DNA of 64,000 nucleotides, from positions 2,560,001 to 2,624,000 of the forward strand of contig NZ_AP023366.1 in the NCBI RefSeq assembly GCF_015097055.1, read 5' to 3'. The position numbers and the translations under genes were made by a program. The stretch comes from Effusibacillus dendaii. Lineage in GTDB: Bacteria; Bacillota; Bacilli; Tumebacillales; Effusibacillaceae. The number at the start of each line of letters is the position of its first letter. The stretch's first letter is position 1. The notes below the pieces were generated by a model. It ran no database searches and had not been told where the DNA came from. It saw nothing but the letters and a program-made list of their open reading frames with translations. Below are positions 32,494 through 41,230 of the stretch, one piece after another.

Positions 32494-32522
32494 CAGCTTG
32501 GCGAAAACCAAGTTTTCTTTAG

Positions 32523-32576
32523 AACCGGTTGTCGGAAAATGCGTGGAACGCGTTTTCCAACGCCGGTTTTTTGTAT
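32523..32576 (+). terminator. Terminator of the nuo operon
   Basis: Long two-part hairpin: outer AACCGG/CCGGTT and inner GGAAAATGCG/CGCGTTTTCC around the loop TGGAA, followed by TTTTTTG. It lies 30 bases after the ywzB stop. Confidence 0.88.
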
Positions 32577-32641
32577 AGATCCTCTCAATTTGGCCAAACT
32601 GGTTGATAACGTACTAGATTTGCCTTTGGGAGGAAACAGGG

Positions 32642-33400
32642 ATGAAACGTTGGACCGTTTTGCTTTTGACTCTGTTCGTTTTTTTAGGAACGGCTGCGGC
32701 CCTGCCGGCCGATTCGTTGGCAGGAAGAGACATGCAGCCAGACGAGATGTTGATTCGCGCATTTCAGATATCGGGTGCAAAGCTTGAGGGGTATGAAGTG
32801 CACAATTGGTCAATCCTGAATGATAAAGTGATGGATATGGGGCAGCTTGCCGAAATGGCCGACCGGTTAAATAAAACGATTCAGATCCAAGATTCTGTTG
32901 CGGAACAAAGAGAGGACAGCGAAAAAAGGACTTATCAAATCAACGGAAATTGGGGAGGTCAGACGCAGACGTCGCTGCTTTTGACTTCCATAAAAATAAA
33001 AAATCAGAAACCGAGCACTGTCATGGTAATTAAAATAAAAGGAGAGACAAACCGATTGCAGGATATCGGCCAATCGGTAGAGAAAGTTAAGAATACGGTA
33101 AACAGGATTGGTGCAACGGCACATATTAGCACTTGTATCAAGGGTTTTTTCAATGATAGAATTGAAACAAACAATCGTGATATGCTTGTACAACAGGTAT
33201 TTGCGGCGGTGCAAGCGTCAGAAATTGAAGGGATACATACACAGTCCCTGACCAGCGTATCGGGCCGTTCTTACTTGGTCAAAGATACGATTACAACCGG
33301 TAAGCAGCAAATGAATCTGCAAATAGCGGTCTACCCGGATGAATACCGAAACGAGACCCGCTTTCTTATCGGATCGCCCATCATTACTATCGAGTATTAA
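32642..33400 (+). CDS. ywmB: YwmB-family secreted protein
   Basis: Protein of 252 residues with an N-terminal signal sequence (MKRWTVLLLTLFVFLGTAAALPADSLA in parts). The exported domain has the alternating strand-helix pattern of YwmB, a family with a TATA-box-binding-protein-like fold and unknown function. GFFNDRIETNNRDMLVQQVFAAVQASEIEGIHT is the most family-like stretch. GGGAGGAAACAGG precedes the ATG. The ywmB-murA-spoIID order is conserved in sporulating Bacilli and hints at a wall or sporulation role. Confidence 0.85.
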   Translation: MKRWTVLLLTLFVFLGTAAALPADSLAGRDMQPDEMLIRAFQISGAKLEGYEVHNWSILNDKVMDMGQLAEMADRLNKTIQIQDSVAEQREDSEKRTYQINGNWGGQTQTSLLLTSIKIKNQKPSTVMVIKIKGETNRLQDIGQSVEKVKNTVNRIGATAHISTCIKGFFNDRIETNNRDMLVQQVFAAVQASEIEGIHTQSLTSVSGRSYLVKDTITTGKQQMNLQIAVYPDEYRNETRFLIGSPIITIEY

Positions 33401-33445
33401 GAATTTCTCAATTAGGGCGAATGCCCGTTTCCGGAGGTTGCAACA

Positions 33446-34708
33446 TTGTCGAAGTTTTTAATACGTGGCGGGAATCGCCTGTCGGGTAGCGTAAAAGTGG
33501 AAGGTGCAAAAAATGCGGTTCTGCCGATTCTTGCGGCCTCGATATTGGCTTCGGAAGGAACCAGTCTGATTGAAGATGTTCCCTGGCTGACAGACGTGGA
33601 AACGATTAGTGAAGTGATTAGCGCGTTAGGCGCTGAAGTTCGGCGGGAAAGCTCCAGCACATTATTTGTTGACTCCCGAAATGTAAATCAATGGGTGGCT
33701 CAGGAATCGCTTGTCCGAAAAATGAGAGCCTCCTTTCTTGTCATGGGCCCGTTATTGGCCCGTATGGGACAAGCGCGCGTGTCGCTGCCCGGTGGTTGTG
33801 CGATCGGCGCGCGGCCTGTAGACCAGCACATAAAAGGTTTTCAATCACTTGGTGCCGCAGTAGAAATTGGTCGCGGGCATGTAGAAGTCCGCACAAATGG
33901 GAAACGGTTAAAGGGGAACCGAATCTATCTGGATATTCAAAGTGTGGGAGCCACTCAGAATATCATGATGGCGGCTTGTCTTGCAGAAGGACGAACGGTC
34001 CTTGAAAACGCTGCTAAGGAACCGGAAATCGTTGATTTGGCGAACTATTTGAACGCAATGGGGGCCAATGTACGCGGAGCCGGAACAGATGTTATCCGGA
34101 TCGAAGGCGTCGACCGGATGCACGGTGCCAACCATACTGTGATTCCGGACCGCATACAAGCAGGAACATTTTTGCTTGCTGCTGCAATGACTGGTGGAGA
34201 CGTCTACGTGGAGGGAGCCATTTCCGACCACCTTAAGCCGATACTTGCCAAAATGAAAGAAGCTGGCGTTGAGATACTGGAAGATATTAACGGGGTTCGG
34301 GCGCGCGGCGGCCCGGGCAGCAAACCGCTTGATGTGAAGACACTCCCTTATCCGGGGTTTCCAACCGATATGCAGGCGCAGATGATGGCGCTGCTGACGG
34401 TTCTGCCGGGTAACAGCTTGGTAACGGAGAGCGTATTTGAAAATCGGTATATGCATGTAGGCGAGTTACAGCGAATGGGAGCTGACATCAAGATAGAAGG
34501 TCGAACAGCCTTGATTACCGGTGTTCCCTATCTGTCAGGGGCCGGCGTAACAGCCAGCGACCTGCGGGCCGGGGCGGCGCTTGTCATTGCCGGACTGGGT
34601 GCGCAGGGGGAAACGGAAGTCCAGGGCTTGCATCATATTGATCGGGGATATTCCCGACTGGAAGAAAAATTGCGGCTGATTGGTGCCGATATAGAAAGAA
34701 TCGATTAA
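33446..34708 (+). CDS. murA: UDP-N-acetylglucosamine 1-carboxyvinyltransferase
   Basis: First committed step of peptidoglycan synthesis: transfers enolpyruvate from PEP to UDP-GlcNAc. Its 420 residues have the inside-out alpha/beta barrel repeats. The catalytic Cys118 ([15 protein letters not shown]) is the fosfomycin-sensitive residue. [14 protein letters not shown] holds the Lys-Asn pair, and [17 protein letters not shown] is also present. The TTG start follows GGAGGTTGCAACA. This genome position corresponds to murAA of B. subtilis. Confidence 0.97.
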   Translation: MSKFLIRGGNRLSGSVKVEGAKNAVLPILAASILASEGTSLIEDVPWLTDVETISEVISALGAEVRRESSSTLFVDSRNVNQWVAQESLVRKMRASFLVMGPLLARMGQARVSLPGGCAIGARPVDQHIKGFQSLGAAVEIGRGHVEVRTNGKRLKGNRIYLDIQSVGATQNIMMAACLAEGRTVLENAAKEPEIVDLANYLNAMGANVRGAGTDVIRIEGVDRMHGANHTVIPDRIQAGTFLLAAAMTGGDVYVEGAISDHLKPILAKMKEAGVEILEDINGVRARGGPGSKPLDVKTLPYPGFPTDMQAQMMALLTVLPGNSLVTESVFENRYMHVGELQRMGADIKIEGRTALITGVPYLSGAGVTASDLRAGAALVIAGLGAQGETEVQGLHHIDRGYSRLEEKLRLIGADIERID

Positions 34709-34776
34709 GAAGTTACAGCAATCGTTGGAAACGGCTGCTGTTTTCTTTTCCTGGGGACATGACTTTTGGCTGCGGA

Positions 34777-34807
34777 ACATATACATCTTGTACTGGCACC
34801 GTATTGT
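34777..34807 (+). promoter_or_regulatory. Possible SigE promoter of spoIID (weak)
   Basis: ACATATA and CGTATTGT, 16 bases apart, loosely fit the SigE pattern KMATATT / CATACANT. Support is mainly that spoIID is a SigE gene in B. subtilis. Confidence 0.3.
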
Positions 34808-34840
34808 GAAAGCGCCAAGTCATACGGAGGAGGAGCAGTA

Positions 34841-35830
34841 TTGAACCAAGCCGCAATGTCCAAAAAACCAATATTGCTGTTATTCGCTCTAACGATTGTG
34901 CTGATGATGGTACTTCCTGCAGGTCTTATCCGTCTCATGTCCCATGGCCAACCGACGAAAACCGTTCCCTCTATCCACGCAAATGAACCGTCCATTAACG
35001 TATACCTGAAAGAAACCAAACAGATTGTGAAAATGCCGCTTGAAGAATATGTCAAAGGAGTGGTGGCCGCTGAGATGCCGGTGACATTTCCGCTGGAAGC
35101 ATTGAAAGCACAGGCGATTGCGGCCCGAACCAACGCGGTCAAGAAAATCGAAAGCCATACATTAACGCCGGAAGGCGCCAATGTAACGGACGATTACCGG
35201 CAGATTCAGGCGTATAGCACCGATGAACAATTGAAACAACGCTGGGGCATGCTTTCTTATGAAGTGAATATGAGTAAAATCATGCAGGCGGTCAACGAGA
35301 CAAGGGGAAAGATTTTGACCTATCAGCAGCAGCCGATTGAGGCACTGTTTTTCTCCACATCAAACGGGAAAACAGAAAATGCGCAGGATTATTTTGGAAG
35401 GGCGCTGCCTTACCTGCGTACCGTGGACAGTCCCTGGGACAAACAGGCCAAACATGCAACGGATACGAAAACGATCCCTTTGAAGGATATGAGCAAGCTC
35501 TTGGGAATCAATGCGGTAGCTGCATCGGCTGGCAACGGCCAATGGCTGCAAGTTCTGGAAACTTCACAAACCAACCGCATCAAGAAAATCAAAGTGGCGA
35601 ATCAGGTGATGACCGGCCCTGATTTTCGAGAAAAACTCGGGCTGTATTCGACTGATTTTTCATGGAAGATAGACGGAGACTCGATTATATTTACCACACA
35701 CGGCTATGGGCACGGAGTGGGCCTGAGCCAATACGGAGCGGAAGGAATGGCGAAGGAAGGCAAGCGGGCAGAGGATATCCTTGCATATTACTATCAAGGA
35801 ACAAGTATTGCAAACTATCAATCTAAATGA
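34841..35830 (+). CDS. spoIID: Stage II sporulation protein D
   Basis: Lytic transglycosylase of the engulfing mother-cell membrane, working with SpoIIM and SpoIIP. The TTG at 34841 has GGAGGAGGAG upstream and begins just before the membrane anchor PILLLFALTIVLMMVLPAGLI. The SpoIID/LytB domain starts at LEEYVKGVVAAEMPVTFPLEALKAQAIAART, with the catalytic Glu in AAEMP. FSTSNGKTENAQDYFG and the C-terminal THGYGHGVGLSQYGAEGMAKEG are intact. The length of 329 residues is near the family norm. Confidence 0.96.
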   Translation: MNQAAMSKKPILLLFALTIVLMMVLPAGLIRLMSHGQPTKTVPSIHANEPSINVYLKETKQIVKMPLEEYVKGVVAAEMPVTFPLEALKAQAIAARTNAVKKIESHTLTPEGANVTDDYRQIQAYSTDEQLKQRWGMLSYEVNMSKIMQAVNETRGKILTYQQQPIEALFFSTSNGKTENAQDYFGRALPYLRTVDSPWDKQAKHATDTKTIPLKDMSKLLGINAVAASAGNGQWLQVLETSQTNRIKKIKVANQVMTGPDFREKLGLYSTDFSWKIDGDSIIFTTHGYGHGVGLSQYGAEGMAKEGKRAEDILAYYYQGTSIANYQSK

Positions 35831-35868
35831 ATGTACTATAAAAAATTCCGATCAACTGAGTATTCCCT

Positions 35869-35898
35869 GTATAAGCTTTCTTATTCATGGCGAGAATG
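35869..35898 (+). promoter_or_regulatory. SigF-type promoter of spoIIQ
   Basis: GTATA (35869-35873) and GGCGAGAATG (35889-35898) are 15 bases apart. This fits the SigF pattern GYWTA-N15-GGNRANANTW at all but the last position. SpoIIQ is forespore-specific in B. subtilis. The -10 box would lie inside the coding region if translation began at 35887, so it argues for the later start. Confidence 0.7.
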
Positions 35899-35919
35899 GG
35901 GAATGAGGTGATCGAGAAG

Positions 35920-36621
35920 ATGAATGAAGAAAAAAACCAGTTGCAAAATTTGGCTCCTCGGAGTCAGAAAAAGCCGGGATTCTGGAAGACTTTGTTTGCC
36001 AAACGGTGGACGTTTCCGGCACTTTATCTTGGCGCAGCAGCAGTCATTATCGGTATCGTGGTAGCAGGAACCCAGTACAAACACCAGGAAGGCGCGACAC
36101 CGGCTCCGCAAGGGAACGTGCTGACTGATCCGAGCGCAGGCACAGACACACAACCGGTAACCGCCGGCCAAAATCTGATCTGGCCTATGGCGGCAGACGG
36201 TACAGATGCACAAGTCACCATGTCATTCTACGACGATTCGAAAGACGAGAAAACAAAAGCGAATTCGATCGTCAGATTTGACAACAATTTCTACACGCAA
36301 AACGGTGTGGTAATTGGGCGAAAGGACGATAAACCGTTCTCGGTCGTGGCAGCGGCATCCGGTACAGTAACCCGTGTGGAAAATGATCCGTTAATGGGAC
36401 AGGTTGTCGAGATTGCGCATGACAACGGCTATGTAACCTACTATGCGTCTCTGCAAAATGTGCAAGTCAAGCAGGGAGACAAAGTGGTACAAAGCCAACC
36501 GATTGGCCAGTCGGGAAACAACAAACTGGAGGCGGACCAAAAGAATCATCTTCATTTTGAAGTGAAGAAAGATTCCAAATACATCAATCCGCAAAGCGTT
36601 CTACCGCCTCGCGGCCAATAA
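35920..36621 (+). CDS. spoIIQ: SpoIIQ-like forespore protein, M23/LytM domain
   Basis: Forespore membrane protein that pairs with SpoIIIAH across the septum. The ATG at 35920 is chosen because a SigF promoter ends at 35898 and a GAGGTG site lies between. A cytoplasmic head is followed by one helix (FPALYLGAAAVIIGIVVAGT) and an extracytoplasmic LytM domain. The second zinc motif HLHFEV remains, but the first (HxxxD) is replaced by TQNGVV, so the domain is probably a catalytically dead binding module, as in B. subtilis. Total 233 residues. Confidence 0.88.
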   Translation: MNEEKNQLQNLAPRSQKKPGFWKTLFAKRWTFPALYLGAAAVIIGIVVAGTQYKHQEGATPAPQGNVLTDPSAGTDTQPVTAGQNLIWPMAADGTDAQVTMSFYDDSKDEKTKANSIVRFDNNFYTQNGVVIGRKDDKPFSVVAAASGTVTRVENDPLMGQVVEIAHDNGYVTYYASLQNVQVKQGDKVVQSQPIGQSGNNKLEADQKNHLHFEVKKDSKYINPQSVLPPRGQ

Positions 36622-36642
36622 GTTCAAAGTCGAAGTCGCGTG

Positions 36643-36670
36643 AAAGAGTCTCTTGCAAAAGAGGCTCTTT
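36643..36670 (+). terminator. Terminator after spoIIQ
   Basis: AAAGAGTCTCTT-GCAA-AAGAGGCTCTTT is a 12-base-pair stem with one G-T pair and a four-base loop; the T tract is short. Confidence 0.7.
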
Positions 36671-36925
36671 GTTCTGCGGTAAAGCCACCGCGTGTCAGCC
36701 GTTTGACTGACATCTTGCTCCTTTCCCTTCAGAAAAAGAAATAGCCCCCCTCTTTCAGAATTCAAAACGCAGATGTCTTTCACACTGTCTCTTTTCATTC
36801 CATTAGAGAGGATATGCCTTGTCTTTTTACTTCCAATAGTATGTCAAGCATGAGCTTGTCAAGTTGAGAAAAAAAGAGAAAAATCAGGAAAAACAGACCT
36901 TAGGCTTGTCAGTGGGCCAATTTAG

Positions 36926-36953
36926 GCATATGTGGTACACACCCTCATATAAT
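36926..36953 (+). promoter_or_regulatory. SigE-type promoter of spoIIID
   Basis: GCATATG (36926-36932) and CATATAAT (36946-36953) with a 13-base spacer match KMATATT / CATACANT closely. spoIIID is a SigE gene in B. subtilis. The start codon is 37 bases further on. Confidence 0.6.
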
Positions 36954-36990
36954 GTATCAGACACTTGAAGGATGGGGGAGGCGAAAGGGA

Positions 36991-37299
36991 GTGCACGACT
37001 ACATCAAGGAGCGCACCCTAAAGATTGGCGAGTATATCGTTGAAACGAGGAATACCGTCCGCACAATCGCAAGGGAGTTTGGTGTTTCTAAAAGCACGGT
37101 GCATAAAGACCTGACCGAACGTCTGCCTGATATTAACCCTGATTTAGCGAACCGTGTGAAAGAAATCCTCGAATACCACAAGTCTATACGCCATTTAAGG
37201 GGTGGAGAAGCAACCAAGAAGAAATATCATAGAGAGGAACCAAAACGGAAATTGTCAAAAAATGTCGGCGTGGAAAAAGGAGTTTCTACGACACTGTAG
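36991..37299 (+). CDS. spoIIID: Sporulation transcription factor SpoIIID
   Basis: Mother-cell regulator that adjusts the SigE regulon. The GTG start at 36991 gives HDYIKERTLKIGEYIVETRN, nearly identical to the B. subtilis start, behind GGGAGGCGAAAGGGA. The helix-turn-helix is TVRTIAREFGVSKSTVHKDL (22-41), followed by RLPDINPDLANRVKEIL and YHKSIRHLRGGEAT. The basic C-terminal tail is a little longer than in B. subtilis (102 against about 93 residues). The mbl gene follows after 141 bases. Confidence 0.97.
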   Translation: MHDYIKERTLKIGEYIVETRNTVRTIAREFGVSKSTVHKDLTERLPDINPDLANRVKEILEYHKSIRHLRGGEATKKKYHREEPKRKLSKNVGVEKGVSTTL

Positions 37300-37440
37300 A
37301 ATATTACTAATAACAAAATCCGGAATTTTTTTAACGTGGAATGGGGCCGTAGGGAAACACCACTATTCTTTCATACAGCACGTATCATATATCGGTTATA
37401 GAAGCCTGGAGATCGGATACGAAGGAGGACAACGTTTTAA

Positions 37441-38460
37441 ATGTTCAGTAGAGATATTGGTGTAGACCTAGGAACGGCCAATGTCCTGATCCATGTCAAA
37501 GGGAAAGGAATTGTACTTAATGAGCCGTCCGTAGTAGCTATAGAAAGCCAAACCAAAAAAGTGGTGGCAATTGGAGAAGAAGCTCGTCAAATGCTTGGGC
37601 GCACCCCTGGAAACATTATCGCCATTCGCCCACTTCGCGAGGGTGTCATCGCAGACTTCGATGTAACGGAAATGATGCTTCGTCATTTTATAAACAAAAC
37701 GGTCGGAAAAGGAATCCTGATGCGGCCCCGAATCGTGATCTGTGTGCCAGCTGGCATTACGTCCGTTGAACAGAAAGCGGTGCGTGAAGCAGCAGAACGC
37801 ACGGGGGCTCGTGATGTATATATAATTGAAGAACCTCGCGCTGCCGCGATCGGTGCTGGACTGGACATCTTTCAACCGAGTGGATCGATGGTGGTGGATA
37901 TTGGCGGAGGTACGACGGACATTGCGGTACTCTCGTTGGGAGACGTCGTCACCGCCTCTTCTATTCGAGTTGCGGGGGACAAGTTTGATGAATCGATCAT
38001 TCGCTATATCAAAAAACAACACAATCTGCTGATTGGTGAACGGTCGGCAGAACTAATAAAGATGCAAATTGCATCGGTTTACCCGGATGCACGCCATGAA
38101 CAAATGGATATCCGGGGCCGCGATATGGTGACCGGCCTTCCCAAAACGATTGAGGTCAACTCGGAAGAGATCCGGTTGGCGATGGAAGAACCTGTAGCGC
38201 AACTGATTTCGGCGGCGAGAAGTGTATTGGAGCGGACTCCCCCTGAACTGGCTTCCGATATTTATACCAAAGGTGTTGTGTTGACGGGTGGCGGTGCCTT
38301 GTTGTTCGGTTTGGACAAGCTGATGCGGGAAGAATTGCAAATCCCCGTTCATATTGCAGACGATCCCATGACGTGTGTGGCGCGTGGAACGGGAATGGTC
38401 TTGGACAACTTGTCGCAAGTGATACGGACAACGGGCAAAAGACCTCTAAGGAGTAGGTGA
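37441..38460 (+). CDS. mbl: MreB-like actin homologue Mbl
   Basis: Bacterial actin that guides lateral wall synthesis. Its 339 residues show DIGVDLGTANVLIHVKGKGIV (phosphate 1), VDIGGGTTDIAVLSLGD (phosphate 2) and VLTGGGALLFGLDKLM (adenosine motif). VCVPAGITSVEQKAVREAAERTGAR precedes the second phosphate loop. AAGGAGGACAACGTTTTAA lies before the ATG. The spoIIID-mbl-flhO-flhP order is the same as in B. subtilis, which supports Mbl rather than MreB or MreBH. Confidence 0.95.
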   Translation: MFSRDIGVDLGTANVLIHVKGKGIVLNEPSVVAIESQTKKVVAIGEEARQMLGRTPGNIIAIRPLREGVIADFDVTEMMLRHFINKTVGKGILMRPRIVICVPAGITSVEQKAVREAAERTGARDVYIIEEPRAAAIGAGLDIFQPSGSMVVDIGGGTTDIAVLSLGDVVTASSIRVAGDKFDESIIRYIKKQHNLLIGERSAELIKMQIASVYPDARHEQMDIRGRDMVTGLPKTIEVNSEEIRLAMEEPVAQLISAARSVLERTPPELASDIYTKGVVLTGGGALLFGLDKLMREELQIPVHIADDPMTCVARGTGMVLDNLSQVIRTTGKRPLRSR

Positions 38461-38466
38461 ACAGAA

Positions 38467-39297
38467 ATGATCCGTGGGCTTTATACGGCAGCGTCCGGAA
38501 TGGTTGCCGGAGAACGCAGGCAAGATGTGATTTCAAACAATTTGGCAAACGTGAATACGATCGGATTCAAAAAAGATGACAGCATAATGCGTTCGTTCCC
38601 CGAGATGCTGTTGTATTCTTTGAATGACCATACGGGCAGCGGACCTCAATCGATCAGTCCGGGCATGCCGAATATCGGCAGTGTTGGGACGGGTGCCTTT
38701 TTAGAAGAGGTACTTACCCGTTTTTCGCAAGGCCCTTTAAAAGCCACCGATAACAAATATGGGTATGCGATTGAGGATGTGGAGCATCCGGGAGAACCGC
38801 GGCGTGCTTCGTTTTTCCCGATGGAAGACGCACAGGGCAATTCCTATGTGTCGCGGGATGGTGACTTTCATTTGGACACACAAGGGTATCTTGTCAATTC
38901 TGCCGGGTTCTTTGTGCAGGCAGTTGACGCGACCGGTAAACCGATACCCAATTCCCGTGTCAAGTTCGACGAGCAATCGGGAAGTTTGGTAGCTGGCATG
39001 GCAGTGGGTGTCGGAGGGTTTCAATTGAATACGAATTTACAGTTCAAAATCATTGATATACAAGATACCAATCAATTGCAGCAGGCGGGAACCGGTTCAT
39101 ACCGGTACAACCCCGCGTCCGTGGCTACGGGAACCGGTGAACTGAAGAAAGGGTTTGTGGAAACGTCGAACGTGGATGTAGCCCAGGCGATGACCGATAT
39201 GATGGCTGTAATGCGCAGTTATGAAGCAAATCAACGAATGATTCGGACGCTTGACAGTACTTTGGATAAGGCGGTCAATTCATTAGGACGGATCTAA
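38467..39297 (+). CDS. flhO: Flagellar hook-basal body protein FlhO
   Basis: Rod or hook family protein of 276 residues. The N-terminal coiled motif MIRGLYTAASGMVAGERRQDVISNNLANVNTIGFKK (in parts) and the C-terminal NVDVAQAMTDMMAVMRSYEANQRMI are the flagellar axial-protein ends. It pairs with FlhP, which follows after 19 bases. In B. subtilis FlhO and FlhP form the distal rod. The start lies six bases after mbl, so the three genes are probably one transcript. Confidence 0.92.
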   Translation: MIRGLYTAASGMVAGERRQDVISNNLANVNTIGFKKDDSIMRSFPEMLLYSLNDHTGSGPQSISPGMPNIGSVGTGAFLEEVLTRFSQGPLKATDNKYGYAIEDVEHPGEPRRASFFPMEDAQGNSYVSRDGDFHLDTQGYLVNSAGFFVQAVDATGKPIPNSRVKFDEQSGSLVAGMAVGVGGFQLNTNLQFKIIDIQDTNQLQQAGTGSYRYNPASVATGTGELKKGFVETSNVDVAQAMTDMMAVMRSYEANQRMIRTLDSTLDKAVNSLGRI

Positions 39298-39316
39298 CAG
39301 GAAAGGAGACCGCAAC

Positions 39317-40159
39317 ATGAGAGCGCTCTATACGGCAGCATCCGGCTTGACCGCACAGCAAACCAGGCTGGATGTGATCAGTCATAATATGGCAAATTTA
39401 AATACGGTAGGGTTTAAAGAGAAACAAAGTCAATTTGCTGAGATGCTGCGTTCTGAATTTACGCAGCCGGATGAATTTCAATTGCAGGGCCGAGCTTCCG
39501 CAGCCGGATTACGGATCGGAAACGGGTCTTATGCGGCTCATTTGGGGCAGATTTTTTCGCAAGGCAGCATTCAGACAACAGGCAACAATACCGATTTGGC
39601 GGTTCAAGGGGAAGGGTTCTTTACGATCGGCATTCCCTCGAACGGTTCCGGTTCGCCTTACCAGACGGCGTTCACCCGGTCCGGGAATTTTCATGTGGAT
39701 GGGAATGGAATGTTGGTGACGGATGAGGGATACCCCCTTTTGAATCAGTCGGGACAACCGATCCGGTTGCCAGCCGGGGTAGATGGACAATCGATGTCGG
39801 TGAAGACCGATGGGCAAATTTTGGCCGATAGCGGGAATGGACCGGCCTATGTCGATACGGTTAATCTGGTACTGGTTCGGAATCCGGAAGAAAATCTGCA
39901 GGAAGTCGGAGACAATCTGTACCGTATAGCACCCGGAACCAATTATAATCCTTTAAATGATTCGCTCGGCAAACTAACTCAAAAATCCGATTTGGATCGA
40001 ATCGGGACAATCCGGCAGGGGGCGTTGGAAATGGCAAACGTTGACCTTGCGAAGGAAATGGCTGATTTGATGGAAGTCCAGCGGGCTTATCAGATTAATG
40101 CGCGATCAGTTGCAACGATCGACACGATGATGGGACTGGCAAATAATCTGCGATCGTAA
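39317..40159 (+). CDS. flhP: Flagellar hook-basal body protein FlhP
   Basis: Paralogue of the preceding protein, 280 residues. It starts RALYTAASGLTAQQTRLDVISHNMANLNTVGFKE and ends with NVDLAKEMADLMEVQRAYQINARSVATID, the FlgG-like end pieces. The centre contains LAVQGEGFFTIGIP and GNFHVDGNGMLVTDEGYPLL, the FlgF/FlgG core. GGAAAGGAGACCGCAAC precedes the ATG. A terminator follows. Confidence 0.92.
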   Translation: MRALYTAASGLTAQQTRLDVISHNMANLNTVGFKEKQSQFAEMLRSEFTQPDEFQLQGRASAAGLRIGNGSYAAHLGQIFSQGSIQTTGNNTDLAVQGEGFFTIGIPSNGSGSPYQTAFTRSGNFHVDGNGMLVTDEGYPLLNQSGQPIRLPAGVDGQSMSVKTDGQILADSGNGPAYVDTVNLVLVRNPEENLQEVGDNLYRIAPGTNYNPLNDSLGKLTQKSDLDRIGTIRQGALEMANVDLAKEMADLMEVQRAYQINARSVATIDTMMGLANNLRS

Positions 40160-40175
40160 CAACGGGTATATGCCG

Positions 40176-40204
40176 AAGGGGTCGAACAAGCGGCCTCTTT
40201 TTTT
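40176..40204 (+). terminator. Terminator of the mbl-flhO-flhP operon
   Basis: AAGGGGTCG-AACAAG-CGGCCTCTT forms a stem with G-T pairs, followed by a run of T. Confidence 0.75.
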
Positions 40205-40256
40205 GCTTTCCATTTGATGCTATGATTGGAATTAGTGCAGCAGAGGGGGTATCCGA

Positions 40257-40772
40257 TTGAAGCAATTGCCCAACATACTGACTGCAGTGCGGTTATGCCT
40301 TGTACCCTGCTATTTTCTGGCGTTTTTTTCAGATAGCGATTGGAATATGGGATATGCGTTTGCGATCTTGGTAGCGGCTGGATTGACGGATTTGCTGGAC
40401 GGTTATTTGGCGCGCAAGTACCATCTGATTACCCCGCTCGGCACAATTCTTGACCCTTTGGCTGATAAACTGATGATGCTGTCTGTCATCCTGTCTTTTA
40501 TACTGTCCGAACGAATGTCCTGGATTGCAGCCATTCTGCTTGTGTTTCGTGACGTTGCGATGATTGTGGGCTCGGCTTTTTTTCATTTTCGCGACAAGCA
40601 GATTGTGCCGGCCGTGTGGTGGGGAAAGTTCACCACCGTTTTGTACTATGCAATGGTAATCAGCATTCTGTTCAAATGGGCCATATCCGATTGGTTGCTT
40701 TGGATCACAATCGCCTTTTCTTTTCTTACCAGCATTGTCTATCTGCGTAAAATCCGTGCACTCAATCGATAG
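40257..40772 (+). CDS. CDP-alcohol phosphatidyltransferase, PgsA-like
   Basis: Membrane enzyme of 171 residues that transfers a phosphatidyl group from CDP-diacylglycerol to an alcohol. The signature D-x2-DG-x2-AR-x8-G-x3-D-x3-D is complete in [28 protein letters not shown]. Five or six helices are predicted. The TTG start has AGAGGGGGTATCCGA upstream. The closest match is the phosphatidylglycerophosphate synthase group, but a different acceptor alcohol is possible, because sporeformers often carry several paralogues. Confidence 0.85.
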   Translation: MKQLPNILTAVRLCLVPCYFLAFFSDSDWNMGYAFAILVAAGLTDLLDGYLARKYHLITPLGTILDPLADKLMMLSVILSFILSERMSWIAAILLVFRDVAMIVGSAFFHFRDKQIVPAVWWGKFTTVLYYAMVISILFKWAISDWLLWITIAFSFLTSIVYLRKIRALNR

Positions 40773-40804
40773 TACGCGGGGCAGGTCTCACTACGGAGGG
40801 AATT

Positions 40805-41230
40805 ATGTTAAACATTGATCAAATCAAAGAGATTATCCCACATCGGTATCCGTTTTTGCTGATTGATCGAATTTTGGAAGTGGAAGCGGGAAAAAGGGCT
40901 GTTGGAATCAAAAACGTGACCGCAAACGAACCGTTTTTTGCCGGGCATTTTCCTGAGTATCCGGTCATGCCGGGAGTTTTGGTGATTGAAGCGATGGCAC
41001 AGGTCGGCGCGGTTGCTTTGTTGTCGGTCGAGGAAAACAAAGGGCGGCTGGCGTTTTTTGCCGGTATTGACGGTGCCCGCTTTCGACAACAAGTCCGACC
41101 GGGTGATACGCTTCACATGGAAGTCGAGATTCTTTCGTTCAGACGGAATATTGGCAAGGGGAAAGCAGTGGCTATGGTAGGCGATAAAGTAGCTTGCGAG
41201 GCGGAATTGATGTTCGCTCTGGGCGACTAA
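40805..41230 (+). CDS. fabZ: 3-hydroxyacyl-ACP dehydratase FabZ
   Basis: Dehydration step of fatty acid elongation. Hot-dog fold protein of 141 residues. The catalytic His48 is in [16 protein letters not shown] and Glu62 in [29 protein letters not shown] is the family N-terminus. CGGAGGGAATT precedes the ATG. Its stop codon overlaps that of the convergent yigZ-like gene. Near-neighbour of mbl-flhOP also in B. subtilis (ywpB). Confidence 0.95.
   Translation: MLNIDQIKEIIPHRYPFLLIDRILEVEAGKRAVGIKNVTANEPFFAGHFPEYPVMPGVLVIEAMAQVGAVALLSVEENKGRLAFFAGIDGARFRQQVRPGDTLHMEVEILSFRRNIGKGKAVAMVGDKVACEAELMFALGD

Larger units (their letters stand above)
36622..36990. other. spoIIQ-spoIIID intergenic region
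   Basis: It contains the spoIIQ terminator, a small hairpin TGTCAG/CTGACA near 36693-36712, and the SigE-type promoter before spoIIID. A 65-codon minus-strand frame here has no ribosome site or recognisable features and is not called. Confidence 0.6.

Noticed and set aside
34801-34830. SigE -10-like CATACGGA just before the spoIID ribosome site
   Set aside because: It overlaps the ribosome site and has no matching -35 at proper distance.
36601-36798. Minus-strand 65-codon open frame
   Set aside because: Covers the spoIIQ terminator and lacks a ribosome site or any recognisable motif.
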